Source: Methanomicrobia archaeon
GTDB lineage: Archaea; Methanobacteriota_B; Thermococci; Methanofastidiosales; NM3
Assembly: GCA_030603445.1 (NCBI GenBank)
Contig: JAUVXU010000026.1
Location: forward strand, 1 to 14,989
Length of the DNA stretch: 14,989 nucleotides
Direction: 5' to 3'
Both the position numbers and the translations under genes were made by a program. The notes below the pieces were generated by a model that was not told the origin of the DNA, searched no databases, and saw only the letters and a program-made list of their open reading frames with translations. Below are positions 6,834 through 14,069 of the stretch, one piece after another (position 1 is the first letter of the stretch; each line of letters begins with the position of its first letter).

Positions 6834-8003
6834 ATGAAAATAGCATTTATTACGTATGAATTTCCCCCATTTATATACGGGGGTGCAGGCGTCTATGCAA
6901 AAAATATTGCAGAGCATCTTGCGTTGCGCGGACACAAGGTGCATGTCTTTGTACCGAGTTTTGCCGGAAAGAAATACAAATTTAAAAATATTGTTATTCA
7001 TAAGATGCCATCGCTTGATTTTCCTATTGTAAGAATACCTCTTTATTGGCTTTCGCTATTCTTTAAATTCAAAAGAGAGGAACAAAAAGCAAGCGGCTTT
7101 GATATTATAATCGGCAATGCATTTTCTGAATTGCCGGTAATCAAAAGATTTTCTAAAACTAAACGCATCGTTGTTATACATCAATCTATGAGGCAGATAA
7201 TAGAAATATTGAAACCCACTAATTTTGAACGCATAGCAAATCTTGACAATGAACTTGGATTAGCATATATTTTCGATGACCTGATTATCAAAAGGGCTGA
7301 TAGGATAATTGTCGTGAGCAATTTTACAAAAAATTCTCTTTTGAACAGATATGATCTTTCTTCTGAAAAGATAGAGGTGGTTTACAACGGCTTTGATGAC
7401 TGTCTTTATGAATTTAATATTGAAGAAAGAGAGCAATTAACGAAGGAATTAGATATAAAAAATGAAAAAATCATTTTGTTTGTGGGAAGAATAAATGACA
7501 AACGTAAAGGGTTAAACGATCTCCTTACCGCATTCAAGTCTGTTTTATCAGAAGTGGAATCTATTCTTGTTGTTGCCGGAAGCGGGGATAGTTCGCAAAA
7601 GAATATAATGTGCGAAAAACTTGGAATAAATAAAGAAGTAAGATTCGTTGGAAAGGTCGATGATGTTCTTCTAAAAAAACTTTATTCCTTATGTGATGTT
7701 TGTGTTTCTCCATCCTATTATGAATCATTTGGTCTGACGCTGTGTGAAGCAATGTCTGCAAAAAAACCAGTTATTGTAAGGAATATGGGGGTGACCGGTG
7801 AAGTGGTAACTAAGGATAATGGATTTCTATTTGAAAATCAGGACGAAATGGCAAATGCCATAGTTCAAGTCCTTCAAAATGAAAATAAATACAAAGAAGT
7901 TGGAAGGAAAAACAGGGATTATGTATTGAAAAAGTTTTCGTGGGGGAAATCTGCAGAAGAAATTGAGAAAGTTGCAAATGAATTAATTGGGGTGAAAAAA
8001 TAA
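6834..8003 (+). CDS. GT4-family glycosyltransferase
   Basis: Cytoplasmic retaining GT-B glycosyltransferase of 389 residues, the usual family length. The N-terminal Rossmann domain opens MKIAFITYEFPP with the Gly-rich YGGAGVYA (15-22), then LRGHKVHVF (31-39) and the linker VVSNFTKN (160-167). VVYNGFD (182-188) begins the donor-binding domain. That domain holds FVGRINDKRKG (216-226), VVAGSGD (246-252), RFVGKV (270-275) and the EX7E signature PSYYESFGLTLCEAM (293-307) with E297 and E305, followed by NGFLFE (329-334). It probably adds a hexose or HexNAc to a growing lipid-linked oligosaccharide; donor and acceptor cannot be told. It is transcribed divergently from the GT39-like gene. ATG 6834 is chosen because the family motif starts at residue 2 and the promoter spacing fits a leaderless start. 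Confidence 0.92.
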   Translation: MKIAFITYEFPPFIYGGAGVYAKNIAEHLALRGHKVHVFVPSFAGKKYKFKNIVIHKMPSLDFPIVRIPLYWLSLFFKFKREEQKASGFDIIIGNAFSELPVIKRFSKTKRIVVIHQSMRQIIEILKPTNFERIANLDNELGLAYIFDDLIIKRADRIIVVSNFTKNSLLNRYDLSSEKIEVVYNGFDDCLYEFNIEEREQLTKELDIKNEKIILFVGRINDKRKGLNDLLTAFKSVLSEVESILVVAGSGDSSQKNIMCEKLGINKEVRFVGKVDDVLLKKLYSLCDVCVSPSYYESFGLTLCEAMSAKKPVIVRNMGVTGEVVTKDNGFLFENQDEMANAIVQVLQNENKYKEVGRKNRDYVLKKFSWGKSAEEIEKVANELIGVKK

Positions 8004-8118
8004 GCTATGAGAAACCAGATATATGCATAGTTACCTTTCCGATAAAGAAGATGACTAATATTTATTTATAAAGAAAGAGGGTTTAGAGAAAAAGCCTATG
8101 TTAATCAAAATTCTCTCC

Positions 8119-8126
8119 AAATAAAA
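8119..8126 (+). promoter_or_regulatory. Possible TATA-like box for the second GT4 gene
   Basis: AAATAAAA is centred about 25 bases before ATG 8148. A weak ribosome binding site, GTGAT at 8139-8143, also precedes the ATG by 4 bases, so the gene could be read either from its own start or through from the preceding GT4 gene. Another A/T-rich candidate, TTTATTTATAAAG, lies at 8061-8073. Confidence 0.35.
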
Positions 8127-8147
8127 GAGATAATAATTGTGATATAA

Positions 8148-9275
8148 ATGAAAATAGCCATAATGCAGGCAGCAGAGATGAAAGGTTGCAAATATATTGA
8201 GGGTAAAGTAGAGGAATTTGAAAAGAGGGGCCATAATGTCACACTAATAGGATGGAATCGCTACAAAGACACAAAATATGAGCTTAAGGGTGCAAAAATA
8301 AAAAGATTCAATGCCGAAACGCCACTTGGTAAAAGATATTATTTTCTGTATCTTCAACTGTTTTGGTTATGGTCTTTTCTACAACTAGTAAAAGAATCAC
8401 CGAATATAGTAATATACCTTAATGTAGACACTGTTCCTCCTGCATTTGTATATACAAAGCTATTTAGAAAAAAGTCTATTCATGAAATGCGTGATTTTTA
8501 CCATTACCATTTCGAAAAGATGCCATGGCCCATACCCCAAGGAATAAATCTCTTGACAAAACTTGCCATGAAACATTCAAAAATGGTAATCACGTCATCA
8601 AAGGAAGTGACACATGAATTTATGTGTGCCCATAACATAAAAGATTGTGTATGTATTGAACACCTTAATCTTCCAACAGAAGAGGATAAAAAGATCATTT
8701 CAGAATTTAGGGGGAGAAGGTATGATAAATTCACGGTCTGTTATATAGGCTCGCTGCAAAAAAACAGATGCGTGATAGAACTTGCAAAGGTTGCAAAAAA
8801 ACAGCCACATATTAACTTTATAATGGGTGGAATAGAACTTGAAAAAGGCATTGCAGACCAGTGTGCTAAAATCGTTGCAGGTATAGATAACTTCAATTAT
8901 GTTGGGTTTATATCAAGGGATAAAATGATGGAGATTGTATGCTTTTCCCATGTTATTGCACTATTGTTAGACAACACAAACAAACACCACGTAGTGCCTT
9001 TACCAAACAAGGTGTTTGAATCAATTTATTGCCACACACCTCTTATTACAACAAAAAAGACATCTTCGGCAGATATTGTAGCAAAATATGATATCGGGAT
9101 TGTCCTTGAAAAAAACAGAATTGAAGACATGATTAATGCAATAAATCTTTTACAAAAGGATCATAAAAGATGGAAAGAGATGTCTGACAATTGCATAAAT
9201 GCAGAAAAATACTATGAAAGTTGTGAAAATTTCAAAAGTATAATAGACAAACTACATGACGAATATAAAATTTAA
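8148..9275 (+). CDS. Divergent GT4-like glycosyltransferase
   Basis: A 375-residue GT-B protein. The N-terminus MKIAIMQAAEM, with VEEFEKRGHNVTLIGW (21-36), fits the acceptor domain. IHEMRDFYHYHF (111-122) and MVITSSKEV (146-154) resemble the linker region of GT4 enzymes. The donor domain has VCYIGSLQKNRC (197-208), NYVGFISRDKM (250-260) and PLPNKVFESIYCHTPLI (284-300). The last motif is the counterpart of the EX7E loop, with PNKxxE typical of GT4 subfamilies acting on amino-sugars or short glycans. No signal peptide. It has about eleven Cys, many for a glycosyltransferase of this size. It follows the GT4 gene by 144 bases on the same strand. Its last 4 bases overlap the stop of the reverse-strand aminotransferase, a tail-to-tail overlap. 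Family membership is good; substrate unknown. Confidence 0.8.
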   Translation: MKIAIMQAAEMKGCKYIEGKVEEFEKRGHNVTLIGWNRYKDTKYELKGAKIKRFNAETPLGKRYYFLYLQLFWLWSFLQLVKESPNIVIYLNVDTVPPAFVYTKLFRKKSIHEMRDFYHYHFEKMPWPIPQGINLLTKLAMKHSKMVITSSKEVTHEFMCAHNIKDCVCIEHLNLPTEEDKKIISEFRGRRYDKFTVCYIGSLQKNRCVIELAKVAKKQPHINFIMGGIELEKGIADQCAKIVAGIDNFNYVGFISRDKMMEIVCFSHVIALLLDNTNKHHVVPLPNKVFESIYCHTPLITTKKTSSADIVAKYDIGIVLEKNRIEDMINAINLLQKDHKRWKEMSDNCINAEKYYESCENFKSIIDKLHDEYKI

Positions 9276-10366
9276 TAAGCTGCCCTATGTAATGACTCTA
9301 TAATATAATTGATCTCGTTACCTTTGAGACGGGAGTGGCATGGAATAGAAAATACTTCTCTTGCCACCGATTCTGTAACAGGAAGAGATACACGCCCGTA
9401 CCCAATATTTGCGTAACATGGTTGTGTGTGTACTGGCGGAAAGTATACTTTGGATTGGATTCCAAAACTAGTTAACTTTTTCATTACTTTATTCCTATCA
9501 ATTCCGTCATTGACACGTATAGTGTATAACATGTAAGTGTGAGTATTATGTTTCATCACATATGGCAACGTAAACACGCCAATATCCTTCAGTCCACTAT
9601 TAAATCTATTTGCTATGCTCTGCTTTCTTTGGAGTATGGCATCAAGTTTTTTTAGTTGTACTATGCCTATTGCACCCTGCATTTCAGTCATCCTGTAATT
9701 GTATCCAAGCATCACATGCAGGTACTTATCTATCTGGCCATGGTCTTTTATTAGCCTCAACTTCTTTTCAATAACAGAATCATTTGTTGTAACAATGGCA
9801 CCTTCACCAGTTGTGATATTCTTTGTAGGGGTAAAACTAAACATTGCTGCATCACCCCATGTACCAACGCTTTTTTTATGGTGCAACGCGCCATGGGCCT
9901 CTGCAGCATCTTCTATCAATATCAGGTCGCGGTCCTCTGCCAAGTCTGAAATAGCAGACATATCAGCTGGCTGTCCCCCATAATGCACAGGAATTATTGC
10001 TTTTGTCGTAGGAGTGATCTGTCTGGCAATATCATTAGGGTCTATACAATACGTTTGTGGGTCAATGTCTGCAAATACTGCTTTTGCACCTGCGTGCCTT
10101 ACACAGTTTGCAGTTGATATAAACGTAAATGATGGCACTATAACCTCGTCCCCTGGGCCAATACCATATGCATATAGGGTCGCATGAAGTGCCACAGTTC
10201 CATTAAAGAACGCTACAGCGTGATCTGCCCCGCAATACTTTGCAAAATTTTGCTCAAATAGTCTCACATTTTTCCCTTCATGCAGCCAGCCAGACATTAC
10301 AACATCATAGACTGCCTTTGCTTCATCTTCTCCAACATCGGGGTATGTAAGAGAAATATTTTGCAT
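9272..10366 (-). CDS. DegT/DnrJ/EryC1-family PLP aminotransferase, LegC-like
   Basis: A cytoplasmic fold-type I enzyme that transfers an amino group, usually from glutamate, to a nucleotide-linked 4-keto-6-deoxy sugar. The 364 residues carry the family motifs: GWLHEGKNVRLFEQNFAKY (26-44), NGTVALHATL (55-64), GDEVIVPSFTFISTAN (72-87) and IPVHYGGQPADM (125-136). EDAAEAHGA (152-160) provides D153 for the pyridine nitrogen. FSFTPTKNITTGEGA (176-190) provides the PLP lysine K182. NYRMTEMQGAIG (223-234) follows. Start ATG 10366 touches the stop of the nucleotidyltransferase (TAAATG, no spacer), so it is the third gene of an operon with the dehydratase and nucleotidyltransferase. In that setting it most likely acts on the dehydratase product to give an NDP-4-amino-4,6-dideoxy sugar, as LegC/PglE do. 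The exact sugar and nucleotide are inference. Confidence 0.9.
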   Translation of the reverse strand: MQNISLTYPDVGEDEAKAVYDVVMSGWLHEGKNVRLFEQNFAKYCGADHAVAFFNGTVALHATLYAYGIGPGDEVIVPSFTFISTANCVRHAGAKAVFADIDPQTYCIDPNDIARQITPTTKAIIPVHYGGQPADMSAISDLAEDRDLILIEDAAEAHGALHHKKSVGTWGDAAMFSFTPTKNITTGEGAIVTTNDSVIEKKLRLIKDHGQIDKYLHVMLGYNYRMTEMQGAIGIVQLKKLDAILQRKQSIANRFNSGLKDIGVFTLPYVMKHNTHTYMLYTIRVNDGIDRNKVMKKLTSFGIQSKVYFPPVHTQPCYANIGYGRVSLPVTESVAREVFSIPCHSRLKGNEINYIIESLHRAAY

Positions 10367-11118
10367 TTAATCATTAACTCCATCATTTAAAACAAGAGTC
10401 ATGTGTTTTCCAAAACTTATGTTGTTTGACATTATTGTCTTACTTATCTTAAAATAATCATCTACGGTCTGGCCAATGTCATGCCACTGACCCCCGTGGT
10501 GATATGCCACAATCTTTTCGCCTTTCTTTTGCATTCTCAAAAAAAGATCAGGCATATTTATATTCTCGCCATCATTTATATATGAAAGTGCTTTTGGCTC
10601 AAGTACAACAATGCCCGTATACACCGGGAATTTTAAACTAGGCTTTTCATGAAATGACAGTATTTCCCTGTATTTTCCAGTATTTATCTTAAGTACACCA
10701 TAGGGATTTCAATCGATTTGTCGCATATGACCATCGTACCTATGGCACCAGACTTCTTATGGGATGATATCAGTTCCCTATAGTCAATATCTGCAAGAAC
10801 ATCGCTAACTTTTACAATAATGGGGCCGTTTGATTTGTTACTAATTAGTTTCAACGGACCGGCGGTTCCAAGTGGCACATCTTCTGTGGTATAAGATATA
10901 TTGATGCCAAATTGTTTTCCATCTCCAAAATAATGCTTAATATATCTGCTTAAGTGACTAGTTGCAATTGTGATATCATCTATTTCATATGAGTGCAAGT
11001 AGCGCACAATTATTTCAAGTAGGGGCATGTTATATATGGGAAACATAGATTTTGGCAAAACCTGCGTAAATGGTTTTAGCCTTGTTCCTTCTCCTCCTGC
11101 CAAAATAACAGCTTGCAT
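10367..11118 (-). pseudogene. Sugar nucleotidyltransferase broken by a one-base frameshift
   Basis: The two fragments are one gene. The first (11118 down to 10684) starts MQAVILAGGEGTRLKPFT, with the NTP-binding GGxGTR loop and LPKSMFPI (K23), and continues through VPLGTAGPL and the metal-site region VKVSDVLAD; it then ends abruptly at ...IEIPMVYLR. Moving one frame at 10702-10705 (reverse-strand ATCCCTATGG) restores the family sequence: YGVLKINTGKYREILSFHEK, then PSLKFP, then YTGIVVLEP and QWHDIGQTVDDY to the stop at 10367. The joined protein is about 250 residues, normal for RmlA/GlmU-like single-domain enzymes. One base is missing in the CCC run. It lies 4 bases after the dehydratase stop, with an AGGTAAT site upstream. 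Decay, an assembly error or a phase-variable tract are all possible; nothing suggests programmed frameshifting. Confidence 0.85.
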
Positions 11119-11122
11119 ATAA

Positions 11123-12112
11123 TTACCTTACATATATATCTGCTTTATACGCATTAATACTGTTCTTTACCCATTCTATAGTGCTTCTTAACCCTTCTTG
11201 TAATGGAACTTCGGGTGTCCATCCAAGCACCTTTCTTGCTTTTTTGTTGTCACAGCAAAGTCGCATGACTTCACTTCCCTCAGGTCTTATGCGTTTTTTA
11301 TCAATTACAATCTCTTTATTTATTCTCATCATGTCCAAAATTAGTGATGCAAGATCCCCTATAGAAATGTCACTTCCCGACCCTATATTTATCACTTCAC
11401 CTACAGAATCGGAAGACTCTGCCATCTTGATAAAACCATTTGTCATATCTTTTACAAAAGTCAGATCCCTTTTTGGGGACAGCGACCCGAGCGATATCTT
11501 GTCCTGTGTAAGTGCCTGAGAGATGATTGTTGGGATAATTGCCCTTGCAGACTGTCTTGGCCCATATGTGTTAAACGGCCTTATTATTGCCACAGGAAGG
11601 CAAAAAGAGAGGAAAAATGATTCGGCAATCTTGTCTGCACCAATCTTGCTTGCAGAATAGGGCGACTGTCCTTGCAAGGGATGAACCTCATCAATTGGCA
11701 CGTATTGTGCTGTGCCATATACCTCGCTAGTTGATGTATGCACAATCTTATCTGTTGAATATTTCCTTGCAGCCTGCATAACATTTAAAGTTCCGATAAT
11801 ATTTGTCTCGATGACATCACGAGGATTGATATATGAATATGGTATTGAGATTATTGATCCAAGATGAAAAATTACATCAACATCCTTGACAGCATCGCAT
11901 ATTGCTTCGGGGTCACGCAGATCTCCTGCTTTTATGTCGATTGAGTCGTATATGTCTTGTGAAAGCACCTCAAGCATTCCTCCATCTGACCTTGAGTTGT
12001 ATTTTACGAATGCAGTGACAGATGCGCCATACCTAACAAGTTCTTCTGCCAAATGGCTTCCAATAAACCCACCTGCACCTGTTATCAAGACGGATTTTCC
12101 ATGCAAATTCAT
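11123..12112 (-). CDS. legB: NAD-dependent nucleotide-sugar 4,6-dehydratase, LegB-like (extended SDR)
   Basis: Predicted to oxidise C4 and dehydrate C5-C6 of an NDP-hexose (UDP- or GDP-HexNAc) to the 4-keto-6-deoxy form. The 329-residue extended short-chain dehydrogenase has the NAD loop TGAGGFIGSH (11-20), AGDLRDP (62-68), FHLGSIISIPYSY (82-94), the dehydratase-type triad in HTSTSEVYG (125-133, T128-S129-E130), PYSASKIGADK with Y152 and K156, and RPFNTYGPRQSARAIIP (178-194). Several of these, notably SEVYGTAQYVPIDE and the GPRQSARA stretch, are what I recall as characteristic of LegB of the legionaminic acid pathway. I prefer ATG 12112 over the in-frame TTG 12115. It is the first gene of the operon with the nucleotidyltransferase and aminotransferase. 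LegG, LegI and LegF are not in the window, so legionaminic acid itself is not shown; a bacillosamine-like amino sugar is equally possible. Confidence 0.85.
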   Translation of the reverse strand: MNLHGKSVLITGAGGFIGSHLAEELVRYGASVTAFVKYNSRSDGGMLEVLSQDIYDSIDIKAGDLRDPEAICDAVKDVDVIFHLGSIISIPYSYINPRDVIETNIIGTLNVMQAARKYSTDKIVHTSTSEVYGTAQYVPIDEVHPLQGQSPYSASKIGADKIAESFFLSFCLPVAIIRPFNTYGPRQSARAIIPTIISQALTQDKISLGSLSPKRDLTFVKDMTNGFIKMAESSDSVGEVINIGSGSDISIGDLASLILDMMRINKEIVIDKKRIRPEGSEVMRLCCDNKKARKVLGWTPEVPLQEGLRSTIEWVKNSINAYKADIYVR

Positions 12113-12135
12113 CAATGTTTCAATGACAATATGTA

Positions 12136-12144
12136 TTAATATAA
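12136..12144 (-). promoter_or_regulatory. TATA-like box for the dehydratase operon
   Basis: On the reverse strand this reads TTATATTAA, centred about 28 bases before ATG 12112, placing the transcript start within a few bases of the start codon. There is no ribosome binding site before the ATG. Confidence 0.45.
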
Positions 12145-12187
12145 GTTTGCCCTACTAAATTATAAAAGTCAATCTAAAACAGAAAAT

Positions 12188-12256
12188 ATATTTGTTTCTT
12201 GTATTATGCAATGATATAATGAAGAGGAGAATGCATAAGCTGTTGCAACAGGCATC
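12188..12256 (+). pseudogene. Decayed N-terminal remnant of a GT2 glycosyltransferase
   Basis: Read from ATA 12188, the frame gives I-FVSCIMQ-stop-YNEEENA-stop-AVATG. This matches the N-terminus of the intact GT2 at 3545 (MFVSCIIPMYDEEENARLVV). TTTGTTTCTTG is identical in both copies at the DNA level. The start ATG has become ATA. One base is lost in the Pro codon and one gained before Tyr, which makes the TGA. A further stop (TAA 12236) follows. The bases just upstream also match: AATCTAAAA and CAGAAAA occur at 12171-12186 and at 3495-3514. After 12256 I cannot follow the homology. 12257-12389 contains an open stretch (reading VFEAGNEIRSSEYL, then LMKKILNQWAK and stop) that I do not recognise and that may be more of a remnant. 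Confidence 0.65.
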
Positions 12257-12389
12257 TATTGCCCAAAGTTGTAGCACCTGCCTCCCTCGAAGTATTTGAA
12301 GCTGGCAATGAGATCCGGTCTAGCGAATATTTAACTCATCTTATGAAAAAAATATTGAATCAATGGGCAAAGTAGCAATATTATAATGT

Positions 12390-12396
12390 GGTGATC
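12390..12396 (+). promoter_or_regulatory. Strong ribosome binding site for the flippase gene
   Basis: GGTGATC, 5 bases before ATG 12402, is an exact complement of the archaeal 16S rRNA 3' end. It fixes the start and implies a leadered transcript, unlike the leaderless-looking glycosyltransferase genes. Confidence 0.7.
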
Positions 12397-12401
12397 AAAA
12401 A

Positions 12402-13856
12402 ATGTCAGTAAAAAAAGTCGCTTCAGATACCAGTATCCTGGCATTATCAAGGATGATGATAAGCTTAAGCAATCTGATACTTTTGCCGTTACTGACAAAG
12501 AAGTTGGGTGCTGCTGAGTATGGCATCTGGGTCCAGGCTTGGGCAACTATCATGCTTGTTATATGTTTACTCGATATGGGCCTTCCCTACTCAATGTCCA
12601 GATTCTTTCCTTCCAAGGGAAAAAAAGAAATATCAAAGGACTTTTATTCAATTCTCTTTTTAATTATCACAGTTGCTGTCATATTTTCGGCCTTTCTGTT
12701 TATATTTCCTGAAAAAATAGCAGGGCTGATCTTTGAAGATAATATCTTAGTCGTAAAAATGCTTTCCTTAATAATCATTGTGTGGTCCTGCGACAGTGCT
12801 TTTTTTGAAATACTGCGGGCTTTAAGGAAAATGAGGAGATATTCTATTCTAATATTTTTGCAAAATGTTACTGAGATAGGACTTGCCGCTATTCTTGTTA
12901 TAAGCGGTAAAGGGGTTGTGGGGGCTATGGCCGCTATACTCATTACCAGGTCCGCCCTCCTAGCATACTTCATAGTTTCTACTTACAAACTAGTGGGATT
13001 TAGCTTTCCGAGATTTGGGAATCTAAAAGCATATCTGAAGTTTGGTCTTCCAATCGTTCCCATGCATGTTTCCAGCTGGATTGTTGCATCAAGCGACAGG
13101 TACATGATAGGAATTTTTTTAGGGTCGCGATTTGTGGGATATTACGATCCTGCTTACCTCTTGGGACAGTCAGTGCCTTTTCTTCTTGCAAGTGTCATTG
13201 GATTTGCGCTAACCCCGACTCTTTCCAAGATGTTTGATGAAGGGGATATTAGGGAAGTAGTGAAAACATTGTCATTTATGCTAAAATCACTACTGGTAAT
13301 AACAATTCCTTTTATTTTTGGAAGTGTACTGCTCTCAAAACCAGTCCTAATACTTCTGAGCACAGAGGAGATTGCAACAAACTCTTATCGCCTTGTGCCA
13401 TTAGTAGCTCTTGGCTTGATGTTTTATGGCATAAAGATAATCCTTTCACAAACTTTTATACTTGAAAAGAAAACTAAAATGCTAGGGGCAACCTATACCT
13501 TTTCAGCTCTTGTAAACATTACATTAAACCTTGTGTTAATTCCATATATTGGGATTATGGGTGCAGCAATTTCCACAGCTGTTTCGTATTTTGTTGATGT
13601 AATAGTTGTTTACAGGTGGACAAGAAAAGGCATTATCCCCACATTTGATATTAATGCCATAGTTAAGATGATTGCATGCTCTTCACTTATGGGTGTGTGG
13701 ATGGTATTTTATAAATCTACTATCTCTTATTTTCCCGCAGTTATTTCTTTGTTCTCAGGCGTGATTCTTTATCTTGTTTTGATATATACAATTAGGATAT
13801 TTACAGAAGAGGAGATAAAGATGATAAAGTCGATAGTCAGGATGAAAACAATTTGA
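12402..13856 (+). CDS. Oligosaccharide flippase, Wzx-like (MOP superfamily)
   Basis: This 484-residue polytopic membrane protein has about 12 to 14 hydrophobic segments over its whole length. The N-terminus SILALSRMMISLSNLILLPLL, then TKKLGAAEYGIWVQ (32-45), is the recurring start of the polysaccharide_synt family. It is followed by LLDMGLPYSMSRFFP (56-70) with the short basic loop usual after helix 2. FGLPIVPMHVSSWIVASSDRYMIG, in the middle, matches the start of the second half, the repeat that defines MOP flippases. LNLVLIPYIGIMGAAISTAVSY near 390-410 is another typical stretch. It probably moves the undecaprenyl/dolichyl-linked glycan made by the GT4 enzymes to the outer face, where the GT39-like enzyme acts. 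It ends in a basic tail (KSIVRMKT). No fragment or frameshift is seen. Confidence 0.9.
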   Translation: MSVKKVASDTSILALSRMMISLSNLILLPLLTKKLGAAEYGIWVQAWATIMLVICLLDMGLPYSMSRFFPSKGKKEISKDFYSILFLIITVAVIFSAFLFIFPEKIAGLIFEDNILVVKMLSLIIIVWSCDSAFFEILRALRKMRRYSILIFLQNVTEIGLAAILVISGKGVVGAMAAILITRSALLAYFIVSTYKLVGFSFPRFGNLKAYLKFGLPIVPMHVSSWIVASSDRYMIGIFLGSRFVGYYDPAYLLGQSVPFLLASVIGFALTPTLSKMFDEGDIREVVKTLSFMLKSLLVITIPFIFGSVLLSKPVLILLSTEEIATNSYRLVPLVALGLMFYGIKIILSQTFILEKKTKMLGATYTFSALVNITLNLVLIPYIGIMGAAISTAVSYFVDVIVVYRWTRKGIIPTFDINAIVKMIACSSLMGVWMVFYKSTISYFPAVISLFSGVILYLVLIYTIRIFTEEEIKMIKSIVRMKTI

Positions 13857-13866
13857 ACACTTCTTC

Positions 13867-13872
13867 TTTTTT
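13867..13872 (+). terminator. T-tract after the flippase gene
   Basis: A run of six T within CTTCTTCTTTTTTGG begins 10 bases after the stop at 13856. Pyrimidine-rich T-tracts terminate archaeal RNA polymerase. There is no hairpin. The remaining gap to 14069 has an open stretch without a start codon (13906-14049) that I do not recognise. Confidence 0.4.
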
Positions 13873-14069
13873 GGATTCTTATTTCTTCAGGCAGCTCTGC
13901 CATAGGAATTATTCAAAATATTTCTTGCCTGCAAATGGAAAGGTGTTATCCCTTATGAAAAATTAGTTCTTGATGAGAAAAGGGCATTGTTTTCTTTATC
14001 ATATTTTTTGCTAAAGATATTAGTTATAATCCTTTTGAACAAGTTTTAAACAAATACTCAAGTGACGAC

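Noticed and set aside
10684-10710. Programmed ribosomal frameshift in the nucleotidyltransferase
   Set aside because: No slippery heptamer, stimulatory hairpin or rare-codon pause is evident, and this enzyme family is not known for recoding. A deletion or sequencing error is simpler.
11181-12158. Forward frames opposite the dehydratase gene
   Set aside because: They mirror the codon structure of the reverse-strand dehydratase; no motifs.
12257-12389. Continuation of the GT2 relic into the frame VFEAGNEIRSS...
   Set aside because: A short similarity of CTCGAAGTATTTGAAGC to the REVFET codons of the intact GT2 was considered, but the flanking residues do not align, so I do not extend the relic.
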